This document shows, piece by piece, positions 50,266 to 58,446 of a DNA stretch of 64,000 nucleotides (positions within the stretch are counted from its first letter, which is position 1; every line of letters starts with the position of its first letter). The DNA is taken from positions 372,001 to 436,000 of the forward strand of contig JAFEDR010000011.1 of the NCBI GenBank assembly GCA_018241525.1. Direction: 5' to 3'. The DNA comes from Pseudomonadota bacterium (GTDB lineage: Bacteria; Pseudomonadota; Gammaproteobacteria; Steroidobacterales; Steroidobacteraceae). The notes below the pieces were generated by a model, which did no database searches, had not been told where the DNA came from, and worked only from the letters and a program-made list of their open reading frames with translations. Both the position numbers and the translations under genes were made by a program.

Positions 50266-51299
50266 TGCGCATGCGCACACTGCTGGCCGCGCTGTTTACG
50301 CTGTCGACGGCCGCCGCCGCGGCCGGCAGCGACGCTGGCTATGCCATCGCCGCGCGCTGGCGCACCGGCGGCGCGGGCGGCTGGGACTACGTCACGCTGG
50401 ACGCGCCGAAGGCACGCCTGTTCGTGACGCGCGGTGACCACGTCGACGTCGTCGACCTCGGCAGCGGCCACGTCACGGCGACCGTCGGCGGCGCGAATGG
50501 CGCCCACGGCGTCGCGCTCGCCCCCGAGCTCGGCCGCGGCTGGATCAGCAACGGCCGCGGCAACTCGGTCACGGAATTCGACTACCAGAGCCTCGCGGTC
50601 CTGCGGACGGTCGCGGTACCCGGCGAGAACCCGGACGCCATCCTGTACGAGCCGCACACGCGCCGGCTGTTCACCTTCAACGGCCGCTCTCGCGACGTGA
50701 CGGTGTTCGACGCCGCGACGCTCGCGGTCGTCGGCCGCGTGCCGGTTCCCGGCAAGCCGGAGTTCGCGCGCAGCGACGAGCGCGGCCGGGTGTACGCGAA
50801 CATCGAGACGGCGCCCGGCCAGCTGGTGCGCATCGACGCCGCGACGCTGGCGCTCGAGGCGTCCTGGACGCTCGCCGGCTGCGACGAGCCGACCGGACTC
50901 GCGCTCGACGCCGCGGGATCGCGCCTGTTCTCGGTCTGCGACCACGGCGTGATGGCCGTGACCGACGGCGAGAGCGGCCGGGCGGTGGCGCGCCTGCCCA
51001 TCGGCGACGGCCCGGATGGCGCCGAGTACGATCCGGCGCGGCACCTCGTGTTCAGCTCGAACGGCGCGGACGGCACGCTGACCGTGATCCGGCAGCTGCC
51101 CGGCGACCGCTACGTGGCGGGCGGCACGCTGCCGACCGCGCGCGGCGCGCGCACGATGACGCTCGATCCCGCCACGCACCGGCTGTACCTCGTGACCGCG
51201 GAGTTCGGGCCGGCGCCGGCGGCGACCACGGCTGAACCGCGGCCGCGACCGGTGCCACTGCCCGACAGCTTCACGGTGCTGGTGGCGGCACCGCGCTGA
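50265..51299 (+). CDS. Exported YVTN/YncE-type beta-propeller protein
   Basis: 344 residues with a signal peptide (1-20) and seven or so propeller repeats such as GHVTATVGGANGAHGVAL, LAVLRTVAVPGENPDAI, LAVVGRVPVPGKPEFAR and GRAVARLPIGDGPDGAEY. Probably periplasmic; YncE-type proteins have no fixed enzymatic role. ATG at 50265 shares one base with the gcdH stop, so the genes are translationally coupled, though no functional link is obvious. Confidence 0.85.
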   Translation: MRMRTLLAALFTLSTAAAAAGSDAGYAIAARWRTGGAGGWDYVTLDAPKARLFVTRGDHVDVVDLGSGHVTATVGGANGAHGVALAPELGRGWISNGRGNSVTEFDYQSLAVLRTVAVPGENPDAILYEPHTRRLFTFNGRSRDVTVFDAATLAVVGRVPVPGKPEFARSDERGRVYANIETAPGQLVRIDAATLALEASWTLAGCDEPTGLALDAAGSRLFSVCDHGVMAVTDGESGRAVARLPIGDGPDGAEYDPARHLVFSSNGADGTLTVIRQLPGDRYVAGGTLPTARGARTMTLDPATHRLYLVTAEFGPAPAATTAEPRPRPVPLPDSFTVLVAAPR

Positions 51300-51307
51300 G
51301 CGGCCCG

Positions 51308-51329
51308 CGCCGGCCGAACCCGGCCGGCG
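51308..51329. terminator. Hairpin between the YncE-like gene and cymA
   Basis: Eight perfect GC pairs (51308-51315 with 51322-51329) around GAACCC, between two convergent stops; it would end the mto operon. Confidence 0.5.
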
Positions 51330-51914
51330 TCACTCGTCGTCAGGCTCGACGTAGTCGCGCGGCAGCAGGTGCGCGATCCCCTTGTGGCAGTCGATGCAGG
51401 TCTTGCCCTGCTGCTGCGCCTCCTGGTGCTTCTGCTGCGCACGCGGCTTCTGGCGCTTGACGTCCATCGCCGTGAAGCCGTGGCAGTTGCGGCACTCGCG
51501 CGAGTCGGTCGCCTTCATCGTGTTCCATTCGTTCTGCGCGAGCGCCATCCGGCGCGCCTCGAACTTCTCCTTGGTGTCGATGACGCCGGTGAGCTTGCCC
51601 CAGACCTCGCCACTGGCCTTGATCTTGCGCACGAACTTGTGGGCCCAGTCCTTCGGCACGTGGCAGTCCGAGCAGATGGCGCGGACCCCGGTGCGGTTCG
51701 CGTAGTGGATCGTCTGCTTGTATTCCTGGTAGACGTTGTCGCGCATCTCGTGGCACGAGATGCAGAACTCGAGGCGATTGCTCGCCTCCATCGCGGTGTT
51801 GTAGCCACCCCAGAACAGCACGCCGGCGACGAAGCCGACCGCCAGCAGGGTCAGCACCGAGTACTTGACGCTCGGGCACCGCAGCGTGCCCCAGATCCGC
51901 GCGATCATTGCCAT
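51330..51914 (-). CDS. cymA: NapC/NirT-family tetrahaem c-type cytochrome (CymA-like)
   Basis: Inner-membrane cytochrome that exchanges electrons between the quinone pool and periplasmic cytochromes. 194 residues, one N-terminal anchor helix (about 18-38), then four CxxCH haem sites at Cys51, 81, 141 and 173 (CISCH, CSDCH, CRNCH, CIDCH). Fits CymA/NapC length and layout. Last gene of the minus-strand mtoD-mtoA-mtoB-cymA run, 40 bp after mtoB. In Fe(II) oxidation it would pass electrons to quinone; in metal reduction the reverse. Direction cannot be told. Confidence 0.93.
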   Translation of the reverse strand: MAMIARIWGTLRCPSVKYSVLTLLAVGFVAGVLFWGGYNTAMEASNRLEFCISCHEMRDNVYQEYKQTIHYANRTGVRAICSDCHVPKDWAHKFVRKIKASGEVWGKLTGVIDTKEKFEARRMALAQNEWNTMKATDSRECRNCHGFTAMDVKRQKPRAQQKHQEAQQQGKTCIDCHKGIAHLLPRDYVEPDDE

Positions 51915-51954
51915 GCGAGTCCGCCTGCCGCCGTTCGCGGCCGTTGCCCGAGCG

Positions 51955-54627
51955 CTAGAAGAGCCTTGTGTAGGAGAGTGCGATCGACTGCACGACGTAC
52001 TTCGGCGCCTGCTGCCCGGAGGGCAGCACGCCGGACAGGCTGCCGAACTGCAGGCCGCTGTAGGCGTAGTCGGTGGCGCGCAGCTTCGAGTACAGGTAGC
52101 CCAGTCGCCACGCCGCCGCGCGACTGACCCGGTAGCTGCCGACCAGCCGCGCCTGCAGCATTTCGGTCGTCAGCAGCGGCAGCGAGGTCGCCGGGATGTA
52201 ATAGGCACCGACCGTGGTCCCCGCCGGCGAGGCAGCGGCGAGCGGGTTGTTCACGTAGTTGCCGCCGACGACGTCGTTGTGGCCCTGCGCCAGGCTGTAG
52301 AGCGCGTCGACGTGCAGGTCGACCCGGCTGCCGAACAGATTCAGGCGGTCGAGTGCGGCACCGAGCGTCGTGACCTTGTCGTCCATCGCGGCCGACCAGT
52401 TGAGGCACGGGTCGAGCTTGGCGTTGTTGTTCTTGGTCTGCACCGTCGCGAAGCAGCCGCCCGACACCACCGTCTGGCCCGAGACCGCCGCCGCGTTGCT
52501 GTTGGCGGCGTACGAGTTGCCGGCGCTCGCCTGCTTCATGTCCTCGAACGTCGCGAACGCGGAGAGCTTCAGGTTCTCGCCGGCCTGGTAGGCCAGATCG
52601 ACGTCGGCGGACAGGCCCTTCATCTCCTGCATGCCATAGACGGCGTCGGTGTAGTGATCGCGCGTCGCCGCGAGCTTCGCGGTCAGCGAAACCGCGTCAC
52701 TGGCCTGCCAGTCGAGGTAGGCCTCGCCCTTGTTCCGATCACGGTCGGCGACGTAGTAGCGGCGCATGCCGATCAGCTCGCTGATCCGGTTCTGGTTGGC
52801 GTACGCCGCGTTGGCCAGCGCCGAATTCGACGGGAAGTACGCGTTCATCAGCGGGTCGGCCGTGGTGTTGGCGTAGCCGGCGACCGGCCCGTAGCCGGTC
52901 CAGCCGTTCTGCAGCATGTAGGCATAGGCCGACGGGAAGCCGGGTCCGAGCGCGCTGACGTTGGCCATCGGCACGATCGCCAGGAAGGCGTTCTCGTTGT
53001 AGTGGTCCGCGGTGCGCCGCGCGTGCAGCAGGTTGACGTGCGTCGTCACGGACTCGCCGAGGTCCGCCCGCCACTCGAGTCGGAAGGTCCCCTCGCGCGT
53101 GCGGCTCGCGTCCGCGCAATCGATCCAGCTGCCGGGGCAGTTGCGATCGATCTGCTGCAGGCCCGCGGAGGCCTTCAGCGCCTGGCCGTCCGCCACGCGC
53201 AGGTCGCCTTCGACCGAACCCTCATCCAGCTTGCGACTGTAGGAGCGGGTGGCGTTGAGGTTCACGTTGGAGCCGAACACCGCCGGGTCGAGGCCCACCG
53301 CCTGCGCGAAATAGGGATTGCCCGAGCCGCCGGTGATGGCGACGTTCACGTCCGAGAAGCCGAAGATGTTGACCGGACTCTGGTTCTGGCGATCGTCGTG
53401 CTTGTAGTTGACGACCACATTGAGCGCCCGCGTCGCGCGACTCGTCAGCCGCAGGTTCGCGGCCTTGGTCACGACCAGGCCGTCGAACGCCGAGATCGGC
53501 ACCAGCACGGTCGTCGGGTCGCGCAGCAGCGACTCGTTCTGCGTATTGCGGCCGTAGGCGGCGGTCGCGACCAGCCGGGTGCTGTTCGTGAACGCGTAGG
53601 AGCCGTTGACGCCGAACTGCTCGAAGCGGTTGTCGGGCGCGCTGCTCATGGTCATCGTCGCGGCCGGCTGCGCCCAGTTGGTCCAGGTCAGGCTCTTGAT
53701 GTCATTGCTGAAGATCGAGCCGTAGAAGGTCGCCTGGATGAAGCCCTTCGCGCCGTGATAGGCGAGCCCGGCGTTGACCTGGTTGGTGGTCTGGTGGATC
53801 GGGTCCGGCAGGATCGCGGAGATGTCGCCGCCGGTGGTCGCCGTGATCGATCCCATCGGCTTCAGGCCATTGCGGTTTTCCTGGCTGAAGCTCGCGCTGA
53901 ACTCGGTGCGCGGCGTCAGGAAGACGCTGACCCCGAGGCTCGATTTGCGCCGGATCGTGAACAGGTCGACCGAGCGGAAGTCCTGCAGGTCGGCGGCCTG
54001 GATCGCCGCCGCGGTCGCGAGCTGCCCGGCCGTTGGCGGCGTCGGCACGCCGGCGACGAGGCCGTTGGAGGCAGTCACGTCCGGGGACAGGCCGCGCGCG
54101 TTCGGCGCGGTGCCGCTCAGCCGCGGCACCAGCGGCACCATCCAGCCGGCGGGCAGCGTCAGGACGTTGCCGGTGCCGTTCGGGGCGACGCCGAGATAGG
54201 GCGTGCTGTAGGTGTCCGAGAGGTTGTGGCGCAGCTCGTCGAACGATGCGGTGAAGCGGAACAGGCCCTGCTGGCCATACTCGCCGCGCAGCGACCGGTC
54301 GTCGAGGCCGAGATCGGACCCCTGCAGGCGCCAGCGCGTCGCGTCACTGCTGTCGTACTTGCCGCCGCCGCGCAGATCGAAGTTGCCGAGCACGTACAGG
54401 CCGCGGCTCTGCTCGGCGTTGTACTCGCCGAACTTGTAGGAGCTGCTGTCGACGCCGCCGACTCCCGCCTCGACGCGGCTCTGCGGCTGAGTCAGTTCGT
54501 CGGCGCTCGGCTCGGAGGCGCCGCCGCCGACCGCGCCGGCCTGCCAGCAGGCCAGCGCGCCCGCGAGGCCGCCACACAGGAGCGCGGTGGTCCGGTGACG
54601 AGGGATCGCACGCATTGGAGTGTTCAT
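51955..54627 (-). CDS. mtoB: MtrB/PioB-family outer-membrane porin for a decahaem cytochrome
   Basis: 890-residue outer-membrane beta-barrel that houses the decahaem cytochrome and lets electrons cross the membrane. Signal peptide (about 1-32), then GGVDSSSYKFGEYN and RGLYVLGNFDLRGGGKYD, typical of MtrB/PioB; many alternating hydrophobic strands; C-terminal SYTRLF ends in Phe as expected for Bam-dependent barrels. The N-terminal CxxC of Shewanella MtrB is absent; the mature cysteines lie further in (RNCPGSWIDC, GGCFATVQ, DPCLNW). Starts 17 bp after mtoA. Confidence 0.92.
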   Translation of the reverse strand: MNTPMRAIPRHRTTALLCGGLAGALACWQAGAVGGGASEPSADELTQPQSRVEAGVGGVDSSSYKFGEYNAEQSRGLYVLGNFDLRGGGKYDSSDATRWRLQGSDLGLDDRSLRGEYGQQGLFRFTASFDELRHNLSDTYSTPYLGVAPNGTGNVLTLPAGWMVPLVPRLSGTAPNARGLSPDVTASNGLVAGVPTPPTAGQLATAAAIQAADLQDFRSVDLFTIRRKSSLGVSVFLTPRTEFSASFSQENRNGLKPMGSITATTGGDISAILPDPIHQTTNQVNAGLAYHGAKGFIQATFYGSIFSNDIKSLTWTNWAQPAATMTMSSAPDNRFEQFGVNGSYAFTNSTRLVATAAYGRNTQNESLLRDPTTVLVPISAFDGLVVTKAANLRLTSRATRALNVVVNYKHDDRQNQSPVNIFGFSDVNVAITGGSGNPYFAQAVGLDPAVFGSNVNLNATRSYSRKLDEGSVEGDLRVADGQALKASAGLQQIDRNCPGSWIDCADASRTREGTFRLEWRADLGESVTTHVNLLHARRTADHYNENAFLAIVPMANVSALGPGFPSAYAYMLQNGWTGYGPVAGYANTTADPLMNAYFPSNSALANAAYANQNRISELIGMRRYYVADRDRNKGEAYLDWQASDAVSLTAKLAATRDHYTDAVYGMQEMKGLSADVDLAYQAGENLKLSAFATFEDMKQASAGNSYAANSNAAAVSGQTVVSGGCFATVQTKNNNAKLDPCLNWSAAMDDKVTTLGAALDRLNLFGSRVDLHVDALYSLAQGHNDVVGGNYVNNPLAAASPAGTTVGAYYIPATSLPLLTTEMLQARLVGSYRVSRAAAWRLGYLYSKLRATDYAYSGLQFGSLSGVLPSGQQAPKYVVQSIALSYTRLF

Positions 54628-54644
54628 GGCGATGGTCCCGTGGG

Positions 54645-55613
54645 TTAGCGCTGGAACTTGGACCCGGCCGGATGGTTCGAGCCGTGGACCAGCACGTGGC
54701 AGTTCAGGCAGGCCCGCGCCAGCAACTGCGCCCGCGGTGCCGCGTTGGCCAGCGGGTTCGCGCCGTTGACGGTGGTGACGTTGCCGCCGATCAGGTTCGC
54801 GCCGCTGTTCACCTGCGCGCCGTGGTCACCGCTGTGGCAGTCCTGGCAGAGCCAGGGTACGCGCGTCTTGAGGAGCGTCGGATTGGTCGAGCCGTGCGGC
54901 GTGTGGCAGTTCGTGCAGTCGTCCGCGACCGGCGCGTGCTCCCAGAGGAACGGGCCGCGCTTCTCGGCGTGGCAGGTGTAGCAGGTCTCGTTGACGCTGT
55001 TGCGGACCAGCAGCTTGGGCCCGGTCGATCCGTGCGGGTTGTGGCAATCCGAGCACGCCAGCTTGCCGGCGGCGATCGGGTGCGTCGAGAAGCGGTGCAC
55101 CTGCGCCCGCTCCGACTTGTGGCACGAGAAGCAGACCTCGGGCTGCGCCGCCTTGACGAGCACCCGGTCCTCCGCGGCGTGCACCGTGTGGCACTGCGCG
55201 CACGCCACGTCGCGTCCCTGGTGCTGGCTGCCGTGCCAGAGCGAGCGCTTGCCGCCCTCGTGGCAGGTCAGGCACGCCGCGACCTGCTTGTCGACGCCAC
55301 CCTTGGCGCGCTTGCCGAAGGTCACGTCCGGCAGCGGCCGGGTCGACGAGCCGGTGGCGTTCTTGACGTGCGCTTCGCTCGCGCCGTGACAGGACTGGCA
55401 GCCCGGCGTCCGCTCGTCGGCCTTGACCCCGTGGCGCGTCTTGTACATCGCCAGGATCGGCTTCGACTCGGATTCATCGTGGCAGCGCGTGCAGACGGCG
55501 TCGCCCTGCACGGTACGGTCGGCCGGCGCCGCGGCCGGCGCGTTCTGCGCACCGGCAGGCAGTGCGAGTGCGACCAGCAGCGATGCCAGCGCCCAGCGAA
55601 TTCCGCGGCTCAT
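54645..55613 (-). CDS. mtoA: Decahaem c-type cytochrome (MtrA/DmsE/MtoA)
   Basis: Periplasmic decahaem cytochrome that inserts into the MtoB porin to form a wire through the outer membrane. 322 residues; signal peptide cut near residue 22 (PAGA-QN). Ten CxxCH haem sites begin at residues 41, 72, 114, 138, 161, 187, 211, 233, 256 and 302, with spare histidines (TKRH-type and NPHGS, TPHGS) for bis-His ligation. GGAGGGGA precedes the ATG. Length and haem count match MtrA and DmsE. Confidence 0.95.
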   Translation of the reverse strand: MSRGIRWALASLLVALALPAGAQNAPAAAPADRTVQGDAVCTRCHDESESKPILAMYKTRHGVKADERTPGCQSCHGASEAHVKNATGSSTRPLPDVTFGKRAKGGVDKQVAACLTCHEGGKRSLWHGSQHQGRDVACAQCHTVHAAEDRVLVKAAQPEVCFSCHKSERAQVHRFSTHPIAAGKLACSDCHNPHGSTGPKLLVRNSVNETCYTCHAEKRGPFLWEHAPVADDCTNCHTPHGSTNPTLLKTRVPWLCQDCHSGDHGAQVNSGANLIGGNVTTVNGANPLANAAPRAQLLARACLNCHVLVHGSNHPAGSKFQR

Positions 55614-55672
55614 GGCGGTCCCCTCCGAGGTGTCAGACCAGGGTCAGTGCGTGATGTCGGCCGGGGTCACTG

Positions 55673-56041
55673 CTACGGCTTGGCGCCGCCGGGCAAGGAC
55701 AGGATCCAGTCGATCAGGTTTTTGATCTGCGCGGCGTCGTTGCTCTTGACGATCTTGTGCTCTTCCTCGTGGCCATCGTCGAACTTGGCCTTCTCGCCGC
55801 TCGTGATGTGATGGATCAGCTTCGCCTCGGCGCCAGCGTCACCGGCGTACTTGGCCGCGACGTCCCGCCAGGCGGGGCCATCCTTCTTGCGGTCCACCGC
55901 GTGGCACTTGAAGCAGCCGCTTTGCCGCGCGAGTACCTGCGCCGCGTCCGCGTCGACGGCGCTGGCTGGCAGGCTCGGCGCGAGCAGCGCCGTCGCGACC
56001 AGCAGGCTCAGCGCGTGGCGCTTGTGGGCAATGGTGCTCAT
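55673..56041 (-). CDS. mtoD: Monohaem class I cytochrome c, MtoD-like, bis-histidine
   Basis: 122 residues, signal peptide cut near SASA, mature protein of about 94 residues with one CxxCH (GCFKCH) and a C-terminal helix IKNLIDWILSLPG as in cytochrome c551/c552. No methionine exists after the signal peptide; at the place of the usual Met ligand the sequence reads DDGHEEEHKIV, so a histidine is the likely sixth ligand. Characterised MtoD of Sideroxydans is a bis-His class I cytochrome, so the name fits. First gene of the conduit operon; GGAGGAG precedes the ATG. Probably shuttles electrons between MtoA and inner-membrane partners. Confidence 0.9.
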   Translation of the reverse strand: MSTIAHKRHALSLLVATALLAPSLPASAVDADAAQVLARQSGCFKCHAVDRKKDGPAWRDVAAKYAGDAGAEAKLIHHITSGEKAKFDDGHEEEHKIVKSNDAAQIKNLIDWILSLPGGAKP

Positions 56042-56179
56042 GGGGCTCTCCTCCGGAACGACGCGTGGAACGCGCGGCGGGTTGTTTTGATTGCCGCGTA
56101 CGCTAGTCCTGCACCGGCAACGCACCCATACGTAGATGCCGTTCGCAGCGCAGCATGCAGCGCGCACCAAGCGGCGATA

Positions 56180-56276
56180 CGAATGCGTCGCGTTTAATGG
56201 CGGCCGTCGCGGGTGACGCGCGTACAGCCACGCGTGCGACGCGACACCGGCGTCGAGCGCCGTTCGCGAATGCGTC
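56180..56276. repeat. 10-bp direct repeat in the spacer upstream of mtoD
   Basis: CGAATGCGTC occurs at 56180-56189 and again at 56267-56276, inside the 276-bp gene-free stretch between the kinase stop and mtoD. The stretch otherwise shows no clear promoter or terminator. Could be a regulator site or chance. Confidence 0.3.
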
Positions 56277-56317
56277 AGGTGTGGGGGAGCGGGCGCGACG
56301 CGTCCGCGGCGCCGCTG

Positions 56318-57655
56318 CTAGGCGGGTGCGTGCCGTGGTGCCGTGACGATGGGCAACCACACGCGCGCCACGAGGCCGCTGCGGTCCGCGCGGTTGGCGA
56401 GCGATACGCGTCCGCCGAGTCGCGCGGCAACCGCGCGCGCGGTCGCGAGCCCGAGTCCGCTGCCGCCGTCGGCCGCGGAGGTCGCGCGATAGAAGCGCTC
56501 GAAGACGCGCTCGAGCTCGTCCGCCGGCACGCCGGGGCCCTCGTCGACGACCTCGATCTCGACCGCCGCGCCGGTGAGGTTCGAGCGCAGCTGCACCAGC
56601 CCGCCCGGCGGCGAGTGACGGACCGCGTTCTCGAAGAGGTTGCCGACGATCAGCAGCAGCCGGCCGAGCTCGCCCGGCAGGTCGGCATCGGCGTCGGGCT
56701 GCAGCTCGACGCGCACGCCGCGCGCGGCCGCGAGCGGCGCATACAGGCCCGCGATCTCCTCGAGCAGCACGTCGGCCGGCGTACGCGCGCCATCGACGCG
56801 CGGTCCGCGCTCGTCGCCGGCCAGCGCCAGCAGCTGGTTCGTGAGGCGCACGATGCGGTCGATCCCGGCGCGCAGCTCGCGCAGGCGCCGGTCACGCTCG
56901 ACCGCATCGTGGCAGGTGTCGAGCACGTCCGCCTGCAGCAGCAGCGCCGCGATCGGGGTGCGCAGCGCGTGCGCCGCGTCGCTGATGAAGCGCCGCTCGT
57001 GCTCGAGCGACTCGCCGAGACGCGCGATCAGGCGGTTCATCGCGCCGATCAGCGGCCGCAGGTCCTCCGGCTGGTCGGCCAGTGCCACCGCCTCGAGCGC
57101 GAGCGGCGAGCGCTCCGCGATCGAGCGGATCGCCTTCTCGAGCGGCGTCAGGCCGCGGCGCACGACGAATCCGATCACCAGCGCGAGCACCGGGATCAGC
57201 ACCACGACCGGCAGCAGCACCGCGAGCGCGCCGCCCAGCGCGGCGTCCTGGCGCACGCCGATCGCCTGCGCAACGGCGACCGAGCGGGCGCCGGTGTCCA
57301 TGCCGTACACCCGGTAGCGCTGGCCGCCGATCTGCCGCTCGCTGAAGCCCGGCACCGGCGTCGGCAGCGGCACCTCGGCGTCGGTGCTGAAGCGCACCGT
57401 ACCGGCCTCGTCGCGGACGGTGACGATCAGGTCCTCGGCGGCCTTGCCCGCGGGTTCGGCGTCGCGGCCGGCGGCGGGCACGGTGCGCTCCTTGCGGCGG
57501 GCGGCGACCAGCTGGCCGACCTGCTTCAGCTGGTTGTCGAGCAGCGCCTGGGTCGCGCGCTCGGCGCGCACGTAGACGAACAGCGCCGAGCACGATCCCA
57601 CCAGTACCAGTGCGCCCAGCAGCCAGACGGTCAGCCGCGCGCGCAGCGTCGTCAT
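56318..57655 (-). CDS. QseC/PmrB-like sensor histidine kinase
   Basis: Membrane sensor kinase of 445 residues: helix 1 (about 10-28), a periplasmic sensor of about 110 residues, helix 2 (about 142-166), HAMP-like linker, then HisKA with the phospho-His229 in ISDAAHALRTP and HATPase with NLFENAVRHS, DEGPGVP and GGSGLGLAT. The periplasmic part contains no haem or metal motif. Its ATG overlaps the response-regulator stop as ATGA. It lies 276 bp upstream of mtoD, same strand, so control of the electron conduit is plausible but unproved. Confidence 0.92.
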   Translation of the reverse strand: MTTLRARLTVWLLGALVLVGSCSALFVYVRAERATQALLDNQLKQVGQLVAARRKERTVPAAGRDAEPAGKAAEDLIVTVRDEAGTVRFSTDAEVPLPTPVPGFSERQIGGQRYRVYGMDTGARSVAVAQAIGVRQDAALGGALAVLLPVVVLIPVLALVIGFVVRRGLTPLEKAIRSIAERSPLALEAVALADQPEDLRPLIGAMNRLIARLGESLEHERRFISDAAHALRTPIAALLLQADVLDTCHDAVERDRRLRELRAGIDRIVRLTNQLLALAGDERGPRVDGARTPADVLLEEIAGLYAPLAAARGVRVELQPDADADLPGELGRLLLIVGNLFENAVRHSPPGGLVQLRSNLTGAAVEIEVVDEGPGVPADELERVFERFYRATSAADGGSGLGLATARAVAARLGGRVSLANRADRSGLVARVWLPIVTAPRHAPA

Positions 57656-58320
57656 GGGGCCTGGCCGATGCGCCAGCCGACCCCGCGGACGTTCTCGATG
57701 ATCGCGGCGCCGAGCTTGCGCCGCACGGTGTGGATGATGACCTCGATGACGTTGCTCTCGATCGCCTCGTTCCAGCCGTAGAGCGCCTGCTCGAGCTGGG
57801 CGCGCGAGTGGATCACGCCCGGCCGGCTGAGCAGCACGCGCAGCAGCGAGAACTCGCGCGGCGTGAGTCCGACGCGCTCACCGCGCAGCTGCACCTCGTG
57901 GCGCACCGGGTCGACCACCAGCGTGCCGTGCACGATTTCGGCGGTGGCGCGGGCCTCCTGGCGGCGCAGCAGCGTGCGGATGCGCGCCTTGAGCTCGGCG
58001 AGCGCGAAGGGCTTGACCAGATAGTCGTCGGCGCCGGCGTCGAGACCCTCGATGCGATCCGACACGGCGTCGCGCGCCGTGATCATCAGCACCGGCACGA
58101 GGCTGTGGCGCGCACGCAGGTCCTTCAGCACGCTGAGGCCGTCCTGGCGCGGCAGGCCCCAGTCCAGCAGCACGAGCGCGAAGGCCGCCTGCGGGTCGGC
58201 GAGTGCCGCGGCCGCGGCCGGGCCGTCGCGGACCCAGTCGACGTGGTATCCGTCGTCGCCGAGTCCGCGGACGAGGCTTTCGCCGATCATGCGGTCGTCT
58301 TCCACCAGTAACAGTCGCAT
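57652..58320 (-). CDS. OmpR-family response regulator (QseB/PmrA-like)
   Basis: 222 residues: receiver domain with phospho-acceptor Asp53 (LLDWGLPRQDG), acidic pocket VEDD, Lys in YLVKPF, then a winged-helix DNA-binding domain ending VRGVGWRIG. Forms a two-gene unit with the kinase through an ATGA overlap. Divergent from a ParB-like gene, with tandem PmrA-box-like half-sites between them. Regulons of such proteins often include envelope or metal responses. Confidence 0.93.
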   Translation of the reverse strand: MRLLLVEDDRMIGESLVRGLGDDGYHVDWVRDGPAAAAALADPQAAFALVLLDWGLPRQDGLSVLKDLRARHSLVPVLMITARDAVSDRIEGLDAGADDYLVKPFALAELKARIRTLLRRQEARATAEIVHGTLVVDPVRHEVQLRGERVGLTPREFSLLRVLLSRPGVIHSRAQLEQALYGWNEAIESNVIEVIIHTVRRKLGAAIIENVRGVGWRIGQAP

Positions 58321-58369
58321 CGGCCTCGGCTCCCGATCAGCACGGCTGCCGGGATCGTGGAGCCCCCGA

Positions 58370-58386
58370 CTTAGGAGATACTTAAG
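58370..58386 (+). promoter_or_regulatory. PmrA/QseB-like tandem operator
   Basis: CTTAGG-N5-CTTAAG, two half-sites with an 11-bp period as bound by PmrA/QseB-type regulators; a weaker third copy (CTGACA) follows at the same period and serves as a -35. Lies 50 bp upstream of the response-regulator ATG and just upstream of the ParB-like gene promoter. Confidence 0.6.
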
Positions 58387-58391
58387 ATAAG

Positions 58392-58421
58392 CTGACAAAC
58401 CCTCGGAACACCCGGGACAAT
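58392..58421 (+). promoter_or_regulatory. Promoter of the ParB-like gene
   Basis: CTGACA (5/6), 18-bp spacer, GACAAT (4/6); predicted start near 58428 and CCGGAG before the ATG at 58447. The tandem operator sits just upstream of the -35, the position used for activation. Confidence 0.5.
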
Positions 58422-58446
58422 ACGCCGGCACCGACCGGAGACTGCC

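Noticed and set aside
56042..56317. Possible FNR or ArcA site upstream of mtoD
   Set aside because: TTTTGATTGCCG gives only one half of an FNR palindrome and no partner half-site is present.
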